Assembly: GCA_038323375.1 (NCBI GenBank)
Contig: JBBQGV010000020.1
Coordinates: 1-64,000, forward strand
Length of the DNA stretch: 64,000 nt
Reading direction: 5' to 3'
Origin: JABWAJ01 sp038323375
GTDB taxonomy: Bacteria > Bacteroidota > Bacteroidia > Chitinophagales > Saprospiraceae
Both the position numbers and the translations under genes were made by a program. The notes below the pieces were generated by a model. The model saw only the letters and a program-made list of their open reading frames with translations, was not told the origin of the DNA and made no database searches. Shown piece after piece: positions 8,770 to 18,868 of the stretch. Each line of letters begins with the position of its first letter. The first letter of the stretch is position 1.

Positions 8770-8979
8770 AACCTTTAAGCGATTTGGTTAGCAAAATCGG
8801 TGTTTGATGATACAATGCTCCACTTCTGAAGCATTGGTGTTGGTAGAACAAAATTACAAAAGATCTGGTTCGTTCAAAACTTCATTTCCAATAAACGTTC
8901 AATTTTTAGATAAAATTACGCCCGGACTATATAAAACAACATGCCGACCAGCGATATTAACATTTGAAGGCGCCTCCAA

Positions 8980-10095
8980 TCAAGTGCTTTTCAGGTAATC
9001 CAGCAATTGATCAAAATGCAAGTGTTTGCGAATCAGTTCAATGGCGCGCGCAACTTTCCAGGGGGTTTGCGTATTGATTTTTACTTCAATTCGGTTCACT
9101 TTCAAGACCGAACCGTACGTGTCTAACAGGGTAGCAATGACCGGAATCTGGTGTTCCACAAAATAGGGATGGCATAGGTCTTCTTCGGTATGCCATTTGG
9201 CGTGGCGGCCATCGCCGGTGACGATCACACCGGAAAGCGGCGAAAGCGCTAATTTTTTAATTTTGGAGATCTGTTTGATCTTTTTAACGGCTTCCTTGAC
9301 GCGTTTAAAGCTGACCACCAGCAAAATGTTTTCAAACGTGTTGAACTCCTCAATGTCCACCAAAGACCCGGCCACGATGTCTTCAACCCGGTTGTTGAGG
9401 CGATCCTCATTCAGAATACAGGAACCGTCTACTGCCTGCCGGATGGTTTCCAGAATTGGGAAAAGCAGGGTTTTGTCATAAGGAATGACCCCCATCAGCG
9501 GAATGCCCATTTGGTCGAGTGCTTTGCCTACGTAATGCGTGACCTCCTCTTTTTTGGATATTTCCACTTTGTTGACGATGACGCCTACAATAGGTACATC
9601 CTGTTCTTTAAAAATAGCGCGGCATAAATTCAGGCGGTCTATGGTTCGGCCAATGCCGCCTTCCACGACCAGAATGGTGCCGCAATTCAGCAGTTTTGCC
9701 ACTTGCGCATTCGATACATCGGTGATACTACCAACCCCCGGGTGGCCGGTGCCTTCATACACCACAATATCGTAAAGAGGGTCAAGCGAACGGGCTGCCG
9801 CCAATATCTGCTCCTGAAAATGAAACTGGGTTGGATCGTCTAAATACTGACGGGTAACGCCGGGGCCAATCACCACCGGGCTATGCCATTCAGGTACCAC
9901 CCGAAAGCCGATGACGTCTGCAAACAAGACCGCGTCTTTATCGGCAATGGCACCGTTTACATCTACAAACTGTTGGCCAACCGGTTTGCAATAGCCTGTA
10001 TTATAGCCCATTTTGCGCAAATTAGAAACTAAACCAAGGGTGGTTGTGGTTTTTCCAACATGCTGTCCGGAGGCTGAAATAAAGATGTTCCGCAT
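8980..10095 (-). CDS. P-loop ATPase with DRTGG domain (BioD/CobQ-like)
   Basis: A 371-residue protein from the ATG at 10095 (MRNIFISASGQHVGKTTTT...). The Walker A GQHVGKTTTT at the N-terminus and the body (GYCKPVGQQ, YEGTGHPGVG, ILVVEGGIGRTIDR) match the dethiobiotin-synthetase/CobQ-like fold seen at the N-terminus of long phosphotransacetylases. The middle region (about 200-310) fits a DRTGG domain. The phosphotransacetylase catalytic domain itself is absent. Its role is probably nucleotide-dependent regulation or ligation in the cytoplasm, with the substrate unknown. A frame open to 10131 adds 12 residues before the conserved start and is less likely. It is divergent from the DUF2064 gene. 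Confidence 0.8.
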   Translation of the reverse strand: MRNIFISASGQHVGKTTTTLGLVSNLRKMGYNTGYCKPVGQQFVDVNGAIADKDAVLFADVIGFRVVPEWHSPVVIGPGVTRQYLDDPTQFHFQEQILAAARSLDPLYDIVVYEGTGHPGVGSITDVSNAQVAKLLNCGTILVVEGGIGRTIDRLNLCRAIFKEQDVPIVGVIVNKVEISKKEEVTHYVGKALDQMGIPLMGVIPYDKTLLFPILETIRQAVDGSCILNEDRLNNRVEDIVAGSLVDIEEFNTFENILLVVSFKRVKEAVKKIKQISKIKKLALSPLSGVIVTGDGRHAKWHTEEDLCHPYFVEHQIPVIATLLDTYGSVLKVNRIEVKINTQTPWKVARAIELIRKHLHFDQLLDYLKST

Positions 10096-10329
10096 AATGA
10101 AGGGTTGAAGGGCGCTTGTTTGTCTGCGCATGATTGCAATACAAAGTTCAAATATAGCGCAGCGGACAAGAGTTTCACCTCCTTATTCTTTTTTGCACTA
10201 TTTTTCCTCCTGAAATAGCGCTTATGTGCTAAACAAAGTGGATCATTGCCGATCATAGCTTATTCAGGAAATGAACAAACGCTAAAGGCAAACGTAGTGT
10301 GACGGACAGTTTGAATTTTTCCGGGTCAC

Positions 10330-10337
10330 TACCTTTG
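10330..10337 (+). promoter_or_regulatory. Candidate -7 promoter box
   Basis: TACCTTTG about 60 nt before the DUF2064 start matches TANNTTTG. TTTG lies 16 nt upstream, slightly too close for the usual spacing. It falls in the roughly 300-nt divergent gap 10096-10397, which otherwise holds nothing I can name. Confidence 0.4.
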
Positions 10338-10397
10338 CCTCAAATCCGGGTTGCCGGTTATCTCCGTATATACATCTGAAATCATAACATCACCTGC

Positions 10398-11099
10398 TTG
10401 ACAAAGCGAACTGCCATACTGTTTTTTGCAAAAAATCCGCTTGCTGACGAAAAAATGCAGCGGTTTCCCCGGCATTTAGCGCCTGCTTTCCGCAGCGCTT
10501 TCGGTATTTTGCACGCACGCACGGCTTCCCTGCTCAAGCAAACCGGCCATTCCGTTTTCCATTCCAATGAAGCAACCCAAACCGGATCGTATTTTGGGAT
10601 GCGCATCACTACCGCACTCGCCGAAGTGTTTGAAAAAGGGTACGAATCGGTGCTGGTGGTTGGCAACGACAGCCCCGATCTCAGCAGGGGCGACCTCGAA
10701 AACGCCATCACCCGGCTTGAAGCGGGGCACAACGTGCTTGGCCCCTCAACAGATGGCGGTGCCTACCTGATCGGCGTGCAAAAAAACTTTTTTCGTGCAG
10801 CGGAATGGGAGGAACTCCCCTGGTGTACAACCCAACTTTTTCAATCCTTGCAGGAGGTGCTTTTCAAAGCCGGAACGACCCAACCGGATTTGCTCCGGCA
10901 ACTGACCGACCTCGACCACGCCGAAAGTATACGCCGCTGGCTGAAGCGGCCGACGCATAAAATTCTCAAATCCTTAATTGCTTTCCTCCGGGCCCTGATT
11001 GCTTTCGCACCGGTGGTGGTATTCGTTCGCGAATTGCCGTTTATTGCCCGCAGTATCCGCTTTTCTAAGGGGCTTCGCGCTCCGCCGCTTTTCGCCTGA
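10398..11099 (+). CDS. DUF2064 / TIGR04282-like glycosyltransferase-fold protein
   Basis: A 233-residue protein with the DUF2064 signatures. FFAKNPLADEKMQRF sits near the start, VVGNDSPDLSRGDLENAI in the middle, and LGPSTDGGAYLIGV after it, the nucleotide-binding pattern of the CofC/GT-A-like fold. It likely transfers or guanylylates a small substrate in the cytoplasm; the exact reaction is unknown for the family. The start is TTG at 10398, since no ATG stands before the conserved residues. The last 40 residues are hydrophobic and basic and may be a tail specific to this lineage. Confidence 0.75.
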   Translation: MTKRTAILFFAKNPLADEKMQRFPRHLAPAFRSAFGILHARTASLLKQTGHSVFHSNEATQTGSYFGMRITTALAEVFEKGYESVLVVGNDSPDLSRGDLENAITRLEAGHNVLGPSTDGGAYLIGVQKNFFRAAEWEELPWCTTQLFQSLQEVLFKAGTTQPDLLRQLTDLDHAESIRRWLKRPTHKILKSLIAFLRALIAFAPVVVFVRELPFIARSIRFSKGLRAPPLFA

Positions 11100-11273
11100 C
11101 GATCCAATCTTTACAATTCATCAATTCCTCATGGCCTGTGTAGCAGCTCAACTTCAGCAGATGTTGCACGGCTTGCCTGCTTGTAGGTAGTCTGCTGCCC
11201 TGTTTCGGATTGCGACTGAATGCCGCTGGTATGGCTATCCCGTTTTTTTTTAAAAACCTAAACATCACGTGTT

Positions 11274-14270
11274 ATGAAAAATAGTCTACTCCTCGTTTTG
11301 TTGATTCTGACCAGCTTCACCGGGTTGTCTGCCCAAAGCAGCATTCGGGTGCAGGTTGCTTCCCTGCTTGAAGACACGCCAATTGTTAGTAAATGGCTTT
11401 ACCTGACCGACGATACCGGGCCATCCGTGCTCGATTCAGTACAAACCAATGCCAAAGGGGTAGCCGTGTTTGAAAACCTGACTGCCGGGAAAATATACTC
11501 GATTTATGCCCTGGATGACGAAAAATACCAGGCTGGCATCCTGACTGATTTGCAACCTAAAGAAACCCTGTTAAATGTCGTCCTAAATTTACCGAGCCAA
11601 ACCTCTGCATCCTTCGGGGAGATCCTGATTTCCAGTACTTCATTGGTTCGGATGAATACCGAAAACGCCGCAGTGTCGGGACAAGTGAAAAAAGAAGAAT
11701 TACAACGCCTGCCCATCGAAGGCAGGGATGTGACCCGTACGCTTTTCCGGTTGCCGAATGTTACCGTAGCAGTTCTGGGTTATGCCGAAGGGCCCAGCAT
11801 CAGCATCAACGGCCTCAATGGCATTTTTACCAACTACCTGATTGACGGGATGGACAACAACGAGCGCTTCCTTGGCAACATGAAATTTAATACGCCAGTC
11901 GGTTTTGTAGAAAACATTACGGTACTCACCAACAATTATTCCGCCGAATGGGGCAATACCAGCAATGGCATTGTAAATGTGTTGTCGCGTTCCGGCACCA
12001 ACGACTGGACTGGGGAAGTCTTCTACCTCACCCGTCCCGGTGCAGCAGTAGATGCCCCTTCCTCCTTTGCCACCCTCGACCTATATGGCAACCCGGTGAA
12101 AGACGGTTTTCAGCGCCATCAAGTTGGTGCCTCCGTGGGCGGCCCGATTAAAAAAGATAAAACGTTTTTTTATGTAAATGTGGAACAGACCTACGATTAC
12201 AAAGACAACCTGCTGAATGTTTCGCAATTGGGCGTAAACGAAATCGTACGCGGCGAAAACCGGTTTACCTATGCTTCCGCAAAATTGGATCACGTTTGGT
12301 CGCCTTCCTGGCGAACCTCCGTGCGGGCGCAGGTTGGCCGTTTCTACAACCAGCGCCAGGGTGGCGGTTTGGAAGGCGGTATCTTGTTCCCGTCGGCCAG
12401 TTCGGCACAGGAAAATGAGACCCACCTGCTGGCTTTGCGCAATCAGTACAAAATTGGTAGCAAAATCAGCGGCGAATTGAATTACCAGCACAATTTTTTT
12501 CGTTGGAACTACCGCCAGCCGGTAAATGAAACGAGTCCTTCTGTCACCATTCAAAACCCTGCCGGCATGGCCATCGCTATTGTGGGCCAGTCGGGCGCAA
12601 TCTTCGACGACTTTGAATATACCCACCAACTCCAAAGCAAGTGGCTTTACCGCAGCGGCAAACACCAGGTCAAAGCCGGCCTTGAATTCATTACCTCTGA
12701 TTTTCAATTGCTGGGCGGCGGCAACCCTTATGGCACGTACACCGTGCGCCTCACCGATCAGCAACTGACCGACATGCGCAACCTGAACAAGGGGGCGGCT
12801 CTGAATGTGGAAGACATCCCTGCCGGTGTGAACGTGCGCAACTACGATGTGGAATTGCGTCCCACCACCTTTGGCGCTGTACAAAACGTTTACAGTGCAT
12901 ATCTGGAAGACCAGTGGTCGGTGAATAACCGGTTGAATCTTACGCTGGGCCTGCGCTGGGACTACGACAACCTCTCCAAAGCCGGCGGGATCAAAGGCGA
13001 CTTCAACAACTTCGGCCCCCGCACGAGTTTCAATTACAAATTGGACTACCGCAGCGTTATTCGTGGCGGCTATGGCATATACTACGATAAGATCAAATAT
13101 TCGGTGTACAGCGATAACCTCCAGTTCAGCAGCAATTCGGAGGATTTCAAAAAACAATTGGCCGAGCTCCAGCGCGCCGGTGTGCTTGACGCAAATGCTG
13201 ATCTGGAACGCATCACGTTCCCCGGCAATATCCGCGCGACGGCACCGGGCGTTTCCTTCCCGAACGGCCCTTCTCCGGAAGAGCTTCAGGTGCGTCGGGA
13301 GTCGCAGTTCAGCAACAACCTGCGCATTATGAACCCGAACGGATTCCAGAATCCCTACTCGCACCAGTTTTCTTTGGGCTACCAACGCAAGTTGACCGAC
13401 GAGCACCTGTTCCTTTTCGACGCCGTGCATACACGCACCAATAACCTGTACGTCATCCGCAACCTGAATGCGCCTACCCCCTGGGTTTTCGATGATCCGG
13501 CGGATTTTAAAGTGCGCCCGCAAGCCAGTGCCGATTCAACGCGGGTGGTGCCAATTTACCGGGACGCCGCAGGTTTCTACGCGGTAGCAGAAGGCAACGA
13601 CACCCTGCGCGGCATTGCCCGAAATGTTTTCGTGAGCGAAACAGCGGGGATTGCCCGGTATACTGCCCTAAATTTTATGCTGCAAAAATCCATTGGCGAC
13701 AACAAAATCGGGTATCGCCTGCTTTATACCCTGTCGTGGACGAAAAGCAATACCAGCAGCATCAATACCCGTGCTCAGGACTCCAACGACTTCGGCCCCG
13801 AGTATGCCTGGGACGAAAACGACCGCCGGCACGTGATCAGCGCGGTGTTGTTGTACGAGCCACTGAAAGGCTTACTCATTTCGCCCACCGCGCTGATTCA
13901 AAGCGGGCAACCGGTGACGCGCGTCGCCGATGCAACGGTCTTCGGCACCACCGACCTCAATGGAGACGGGGAAAGCTTCGGGTTACCCGCAGACCGCTGG
14001 CCAGGGGAAGTCAAAAGCGGCGACCGCCTACCCTGGGCCACTACGTTTGACCTTTCGGCGCGCTACCAGTTGAAATTGAAAGGCACGCACCTCATCGAAA
14101 TCAGCGTCGATATTTTTAATATTTTTAACGCGCAAAACTGGTCGGGCTACAACACCACCCGTTCCGTGAGCAACCTGAGCCAGATCGGCCCGAAATCGTC
14201 GAATACGTATCGCCTGTTTTCGGCGTCGCCGCCGCGGCAGTTTCAGTTTGGAGTCCGGTACTTGTTTTAA
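11274..14270 (+). CDS. TonB-dependent receptor (Oar/CarboxypepD-reg type)
   Basis: A 998-residue outer-membrane protein. The signal peptide is MKNSLLLVLLILTSFTGLSAQ. A short regulatory-like beta domain (about 22-110) precedes the plug (residues about 135-235: GRDVTRTLFRLPNV, ISINGLNGIFTNYLIDGMDNN, YSAEWGNTSNGIVNV), and the barrel ends in the classical aromatic terminus FQFGVRYLF. It should import a ligand with energy from TonB. It is followed 22 nt later by an APH-type kinase and then an exported nucleoside hydrolase, all on the same strand. The ligand may therefore be a nucleoside or a methylthio-sugar compound; this is inferred only from neighbours. No separate SusD partner is present, which fits Oar-type rather than Sus-type receptors. 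Confidence 0.9.
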   Translation: MKNSLLLVLLILTSFTGLSAQSSIRVQVASLLEDTPIVSKWLYLTDDTGPSVLDSVQTNAKGVAVFENLTAGKIYSIYALDDEKYQAGILTDLQPKETLLNVVLNLPSQTSASFGEILISSTSLVRMNTENAAVSGQVKKEELQRLPIEGRDVTRTLFRLPNVTVAVLGYAEGPSISINGLNGIFTNYLIDGMDNNERFLGNMKFNTPVGFVENITVLTNNYSAEWGNTSNGIVNVLSRSGTNDWTGEVFYLTRPGAAVDAPSSFATLDLYGNPVKDGFQRHQVGASVGGPIKKDKTFFYVNVEQTYDYKDNLLNVSQLGVNEIVRGENRFTYASAKLDHVWSPSWRTSVRAQVGRFYNQRQGGGLEGGILFPSASSAQENETHLLALRNQYKIGSKISGELNYQHNFFRWNYRQPVNETSPSVTIQNPAGMAIAIVGQSGAIFDDFEYTHQLQSKWLYRSGKHQVKAGLEFITSDFQLLGGGNPYGTYTVRLTDQQLTDMRNLNKGAALNVEDIPAGVNVRNYDVELRPTTFGAVQNVYSAYLEDQWSVNNRLNLTLGLRWDYDNLSKAGGIKGDFNNFGPRTSFNYKLDYRSVIRGGYGIYYDKIKYSVYSDNLQFSSNSEDFKKQLAELQRAGVLDANADLERITFPGNIRATAPGVSFPNGPSPEELQVRRESQFSNNLRIMNPNGFQNPYSHQFSLGYQRKLTDEHLFLFDAVHTRTNNLYVIRNLNAPTPWVFDDPADFKVRPQASADSTRVVPIYRDAAGFYAVAEGNDTLRGIARNVFVSETAGIARYTALNFMLQKSIGDNKIGYRLLYTLSWTKSNTSSINTRAQDSNDFGPEYAWDENDRRHVISAVLLYEPLKGLLISPTALIQSGQPVTRVADATVFGTTDLNGDGESFGLPADRWPGEVKSGDRLPWATTFDLSARYQLKLKGTHLIEISVDIFNIFNAQNWSGYNTTRSVSNLSQIGPKSSNTYRLFSASPPRQFQFGVRYLF

Positions 14271-14292
14271 CCTTTAACCTTGATAAATAAAA

Positions 14293-15273
14293 ATGCACTT
14301 AGACAAAACGCAACCCTCTTCCATCGAAGCATACCTCCACAACATGGGCTGGATGCCTGCGGATGAGCACCTGCTTTCGGCAGAAAAAGCGGGAGAAGGC
14401 AACATGAATTATACCCTGCGGGTGCGCACAACGAAGCGCAGTTTTATCCTCAAACAGGCGCGCCCTTATGTGGAAAAATATCCCTCCATCCCGGCGCCGG
14501 TAGAACGGGCCGGGATGGAATCCGCTTTTTTTGCGGCGGCAGCCGAATGGGAAAACGTGGGCAAGATGCTGCCTCGATTATTGCATTTTGATGAAAATGA
14601 GCACGTTCAGGTGATCGAAGACCTCGGCGAGGGAGCTGACTTTACGGCCTATTACGCCCGGAAGTTCACTTTACCTGAAACAGAAATGGCTGACCTGATC
14701 CGCTTTCTGGCGGATTTGCACCAATCGAGCCGGGCACACCTGTCGTCGGGTTTTGAAAACCAGGCCATGCGCGAGCTGAACCACCTGCACATTTTTGACT
14801 TCCCGTTTCAGCCGGGGAACGGCATGAATTTAGATGGCATTCAACCGGGATTGCAGGCGTTGGCGCAAGCAACCGTTTATCAAAATCCGGCGCTGCGCGA
14901 AACAACGCTGGCGCTTGGCCGGCGTTATTTAGCCGATGGCGATGCGCTGTTGCACGGCGACTTTTTCCCCGGCAGTTGGTTGCGTACCGATCGGGGCGTT
15001 TTTGTCATTGACCCCGAATTCTGTTTCCGGGGCGAGGCAGCTTTTGATCTTGGCGTTTGCCTGGCGCACCTGTGTTTTTGCGGCATGGAATGGGAGACTG
15101 CATTGGCTTTGCTGGAAACTCAATACGGCGATTTCGACCGCAATGCCTGTGAAGATTTTGCAGCGGTGGAAATCCTGCGGCGGTTTTACGGCGTGGCCCA
15201 GTTGCCGCTCAGCTTTTCGGTAGAAGAAAAAGCCGCGTTGACAAAAAAAGCCATGAACCAGTTGCTGGCCTGA
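14293..15273 (+). CDS. APH-family kinase, methylthioribose-kinase-like
   Basis: A 326-residue cytoplasmic kinase of the aminoglycoside-phosphotransferase fold. GEGNMNYTLRV is the glycine-rich N-lobe and FILKQARPYVEKYP contains the ATP-binding Lys. LLHGDFFPGSWL is the catalytic loop (HGDxxxxN-like, with the Asn position replaced by Ser-Trp), and VIDPEFCFRGEAAFDLG is the metal-binding Asp region. The N-lobe GNMNYT and KQARPYV patterns are closest to methylthioribose kinase, which phosphorylates 5-methylthioribose released from methylthioadenosine. The next gene is an exported nucleoside hydrolase that could produce the free sugar. Other small-molecule kinases of the same fold remain possible. 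Confidence 0.75.
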   Translation: MHLDKTQPSSIEAYLHNMGWMPADEHLLSAEKAGEGNMNYTLRVRTTKRSFILKQARPYVEKYPSIPAPVERAGMESAFFAAAAEWENVGKMLPRLLHFDENEHVQVIEDLGEGADFTAYYARKFTLPETEMADLIRFLADLHQSSRAHLSSGFENQAMRELNHLHIFDFPFQPGNGMNLDGIQPGLQALAQATVYQNPALRETTLALGRRYLADGDALLHGDFFPGSWLRTDRGVFVIDPEFCFRGEAAFDLGVCLAHLCFCGMEWETALALLETQYGDFDRNACEDFAAVEILRRFYGVAQLPLSFSVEEKAALTKKAMNQLLA

Positions 15274-15333
15274 ATATTCAAAAACACCAACCGGCAACCT
15301 GCTGTTCGGTTGTTCTAAATCTTTAATCAACAC

Positions 15334-16326
15334 ATGAAGACTACCAGAATTATCCTCCTTGCTGCTTGCCTGTTGAGCAATTTAGCGGCCGCATTTTCCC
15401 AAACCCAGGTTCCGCCCCGCCGCGTCTGGTTCGATACCGACATCATGATTGGCCTGCCGGAACGCGCGCCCCGCGAAGTGGATGACGGCGTCACCCTTAT
15501 TATGGCGCTGGCCTTGCCTTCCATTGAAATTGTGGGCATCAGCACCATTACCTACGTGGATTACGGTTACGACGTGACCAAAAAAATCCTGAATTATTAT
15601 GCCCCCGACCGGAAAATCCCGGTGTACAAGGGTTCCCCGGAAGCCAACGATCCTGGCGTGGAAAACGACGCAACCCGGGCGTTGGCCGCAGCGCTGCGCA
15701 AGGAAAAACTGACCATTCTGGCGCTGGGACCAGCCACCAATGTGGCCACCGTGTTAAAAAACCACCCGGAATTAGCCTCACAAATCGAAGAAATCGTTTT
15801 TTGTGTAGGCCGCACACCGGGGTTTGCTTTTAAACCGGGTTTACAGAAAAGCACGGTTTCCGATTTCAATTATGAAAAAGATACCGCGTCTTTTATGGTG
15901 GTGCTCGATTCGGGGGTAAAAACCGTTTTTTCCGGCTTTGAGTGCAGCGCCTACCTGCTCCTGGGGAAAGTGGATACCGAGTTTTTAAAAAATGGCAACG
16001 AAGCCGATCGTTGGCTCCACGCCATGCTGGTGCCCTGGCAGCAACGCGCTAAGCAGTTGTTTGGCGTGGAGGGCTTTATTCCTTATGACGTGACGCCGCT
16101 GGGCCATATCACCCACCCCGAATATTTCCTGTACTACCGCGACATTCCGGTGCGCATGGATACGCGGGCCAACGACGCGACCATTGGCCGAAATCGCCCG
16201 CCAACAAAGTCGTATCTGGAAGTGAGCTACAACTATAAAAGCAAGTGGAAAGTGGATTATGCGTATAAAACTTTGCCGGGCTTTGAGGAAATTGTGATCG
16301 AGTTGCTGGCGTGCCCGAAACGGTAG
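15334..16326 (+). CDS. Exported nucleoside hydrolase (IunH family)
   Basis: A 330-residue protein with a signal peptide (MKTTRIILLAACLLSNLAAAFSQ) and the inosine-uridine-preferring nucleoside hydrolase fold. The Asp-rich calcium site appears as FDTDIMIGLPE..PREVDDG, and LALGPATNVA is the conserved core loop. It hydrolyses the N-glycosidic bond of nucleosides to ribose and base. The export signal places it in the periplasm or on the outer membrane, where it would act on nucleosides brought in by the upstream receptor. It is third in an apparent operon (60 nt after the kinase). Length is normal for the family. The canonical DTDxxxDD spacing is stretched here, as in related Bacteroidota proteins. 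Confidence 0.85.
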   Translation: MKTTRIILLAACLLSNLAAAFSQTQVPPRRVWFDTDIMIGLPERAPREVDDGVTLIMALALPSIEIVGISTITYVDYGYDVTKKILNYYAPDRKIPVYKGSPEANDPGVENDATRALAAALRKEKLTILALGPATNVATVLKNHPELASQIEEIVFCVGRTPGFAFKPGLQKSTVSDFNYEKDTASFMVVLDSGVKTVFSGFECSAYLLLGKVDTEFLKNGNEADRWLHAMLVPWQQRAKQLFGVEGFIPYDVTPLGHITHPEYFLYYRDIPVRMDTRANDATIGRNRPPTKSYLEVSYNYKSKWKVDYAYKTLPGFEEIVIELLACPKR

Positions 16327-16370
16327 TTATACCGGTATTGGCTCCCTAATGGGACCACACTTATGCTGTG

Positions 16371-16434
16371 CTGCAATAGGTTTTGTTCAAATGATCACGA
16401 CCGTATTGAGGGAAATGCACAAAACCTATTGCAG
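16371..16434. repeat. 16-bp inverted repeat after nucleoside hydrolase
   Basis: CTGCAATAGGTTTTGT (16371-16386) and its complement ACAAAACCTATTGCAG (16419-16434) are perfect arms around a 32-nt loop. There is no T-run. The rest of the 404-nt gap (16327-16730) shows only a lone -7-like TATTTTTG at 16493 and AT-rich sequence. Confidence 0.75.
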
Positions 16435-16730
16435 TTGAATATCGTTACGAAAGTTTAACCTTCAGGTGCTTTCTTTTTCAAACAAAGAAACCTATTTTTG
16501 CATCAGGTCAAGTGAGGTACTTTTCTTCATTTACATCTACCTGTCTGTACCTCCTCATTTCAAATAAGCCGTAAATTTTCACGGCACGAACAACACATAA
16601 AACAGCAATTTTTCCACACAGTTTCTCGCTGAGTTGGAATGCATTTGATAATTTTTTCTGCTCCGACAGGTGTTTTATATAGAAATACCTCTTACAAGCA
16701 TGATTATTTATTTACCCATAAACTTGATTT

Positions 16731-18690
16731 ATGAAAAAGATCCTAGTAGCTTTATTGTACCCGAAAACCCTGCGTTTTCAAATGCTCACAGCCTTCGTGG
16801 CGGCAACTTTACTGCTTTTCGCTGCCAACAGCCCCTACTTTTCGCTCCACAAACGACCGGGCCAACCGACTGCTGCTGTTACTCTGGTAAACCCGAACAC
16901 ACATTTCGCCCCCGCCCGCGAGCTATGACAACTGCGGTAGCCTCCAAAGCGCGAACATCGGCTCCGTGACCGGCTCCGCTACCTATGACGCCTGCGACAG
17001 CGATACCATTTCCATTTCGGCCAATAACGTGCCTTCCTCCACTACCGACAAATAATACAGCGTGCAACGCGAGGTGTGCGGCAACAGGCGATCCCCTCAT
17101 TATCCTCGAAACGGAAGCACCGGAATGTTGTAACGACTATACATTTAACGATGAGTTACCTCCAACATCCATCAATGATTTCCTGAGTAGTTTAGTCAAC
17201 AATTGCGGCGGCACAGGCGGGATCCCGAGCATCGTATTTGATGAGGGCAATGTTTTTCCTACGATAAACGGTACACAGAGTGCTTCCCCTCATGTTCATT
17301 TACAAGCGCTTTCGCATCTGGACGAGCAGTGTGATAACTTACAGGCGGGGTCTTATGTTCTGCATTGGGGATTTGAGTGCCGGCCAAACCCGAAGGGTGC
17401 TGCATGAGGCTGAGCAGAATATTTGGGGTACGTGGTTAATGAGCAAAATGAAACAGGAGAAGATTGCCTTATGATAGCTCATGATGACAGGTTTAATAAT
17501 TTTAGTATAGTTCCAGGATCATCTATTATTATACCTTTTGAATTTTTGCTGTTCAATGATCTGGTTGCCCCCGGAGCAGGAGCAGACATCTCTTATGATG
17601 AGGGGAATACGGATGGCGCGGAGTTCATTTCAGTTACTGCTATAGATACGGATATGAATATGGAAGCAGATGCATTTGAAATAACAGCGCTGCCTATCAT
17701 AACCAATCAAGAAATAGTCCTTTTTCGATACCAACTGGAAGGCTGTAATGAAGATTGCAGCGATGCAATTGTAGATTTACAAATTATAAATTCATCCCTT
17801 GCTCCTGCTTGTTCGGGGTTGGTTCTTGTGACAATCTCCTATGCAATGGTGACTTTGAAACATTCACTCCCAGAGTAAATTATTATTGGGCAGAAGCTGG
17901 TCGTATATTGGTCAGTGAAAATCCCCCTTGCCTGTTTTACAATAATCCCATAGGGTGCCTCGAAGATTATGGTGATCTTTGCGTTATTGCTCCGGGCGTT
18001 TCACAGCCTTACTTCCCTCATTGCATTGAAGGCTTGATCAATCCACCGGGTAGTGCAGGAGAAGGGGCTATCGTAAACGAGCAGCTATATTATGCTCCAA
18101 ATCTGAACTCCTGGCAAAGCTATCAGGTAGAGTGGATTAATGATACAGGTGATCCAATGAACTGGATCATTTTTGATCTGTCTCAGGACATCCGCATTGA
18201 CGACATCGTCGCCGCTCAATCCTGTCCGGTAACCGTTGAAATTGAAACGGAAGAAGAAACCGACGTTTGTAATCTTAGCGTTACCGAAATTTGTTTTGAT
18301 GTATGCGTGGACGACATGGCGGCAGGAACCGAGGTGGAACTCGAAGCCACCATTGAATTACCGGCAGGGTTTGTCATAACTGATGGAAACGCGGCTACAG
18401 TCGCGACCTCCGTCGGGGAAACGGAAGGCAACATTTCGGCGAGCATTGCTCCCAATCCGGTGACGGGCGGCGTCGCTTTGCTAAAGCTTCAGGCTTTGGT
18501 GAATCTGAATGCGCCTCAAATCATTCTGCGCGATGCCTTAGGCCGGGAAGTGCTGCGGGAACGGCTGCGGGTGGTGGATGGAAAGGTCAGTCAGGAATTG
18601 AAGATTGGGCATTTGGTAGCGGGGGTGTATTTTTGTAGTGTGGAGGATGGCGGGGTGGCGGTTTGGCAGGGGAAGGTTATCAAACAATAA
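16731..18690 (+). pseudogene. T9SS-secreted cargo protein, disrupted
   Basis: The reading can be followed only by changing frame several times. It starts with a long signal-like region (MKKILVALLYPKTLRFQML..AAN). A TGA closes that frame at 16926-16928, and the next segment (YDNCGSLQSANIGS...VPSSTTDK) meets a TAA near 17053, where CAA would give the expected KQYSVQREVCG. Further stops fall near 17405 and 17415, and a frame shift near 17815 is needed to reach CDNLLCNGDFETF. The last frame ends in a type IX secretion C-terminal sorting domain (IAPNPVTGG...ILRDALGREV...GVYFCSVEDG). The intact ancestor would have been an exported, surface-attached protein. The middle is more AT-rich than its neighbours. 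With at least four lesions, decay rather than sequencing error is likely. Confidence 0.75.
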
Positions 18691-18868
18691 CCTGAAAAAT
18701 GATGCAATATGGAACCTACGCACGCCGGTATAGAGACCGGAAAACAGGGCCACAGCGGGGGCACTCGTGGTCGCCACCTTCAGTTGGCAGACCTTAAAAA
18801 CCGGGTAAAACCCGTGGGAATAGAACACGCGAGGCGGAGCGCCGGCGCGAACGGGGTTCCGCTGCCTT

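Noticed and set aside
12081..13523. 480-codon open frame on the minus strand inside the TonB receptor gene
   Set aside because: Antisense to a receptor with clear signal, plug and barrel; the reading has no domain and results from codon composition of the real gene.
17755..18690. Independent 311-residue T9SS gene
   Set aside because: Its first 30 codons overlap the preceding frame of the same cargo protein; it is the shifted 3' part of one decayed gene.
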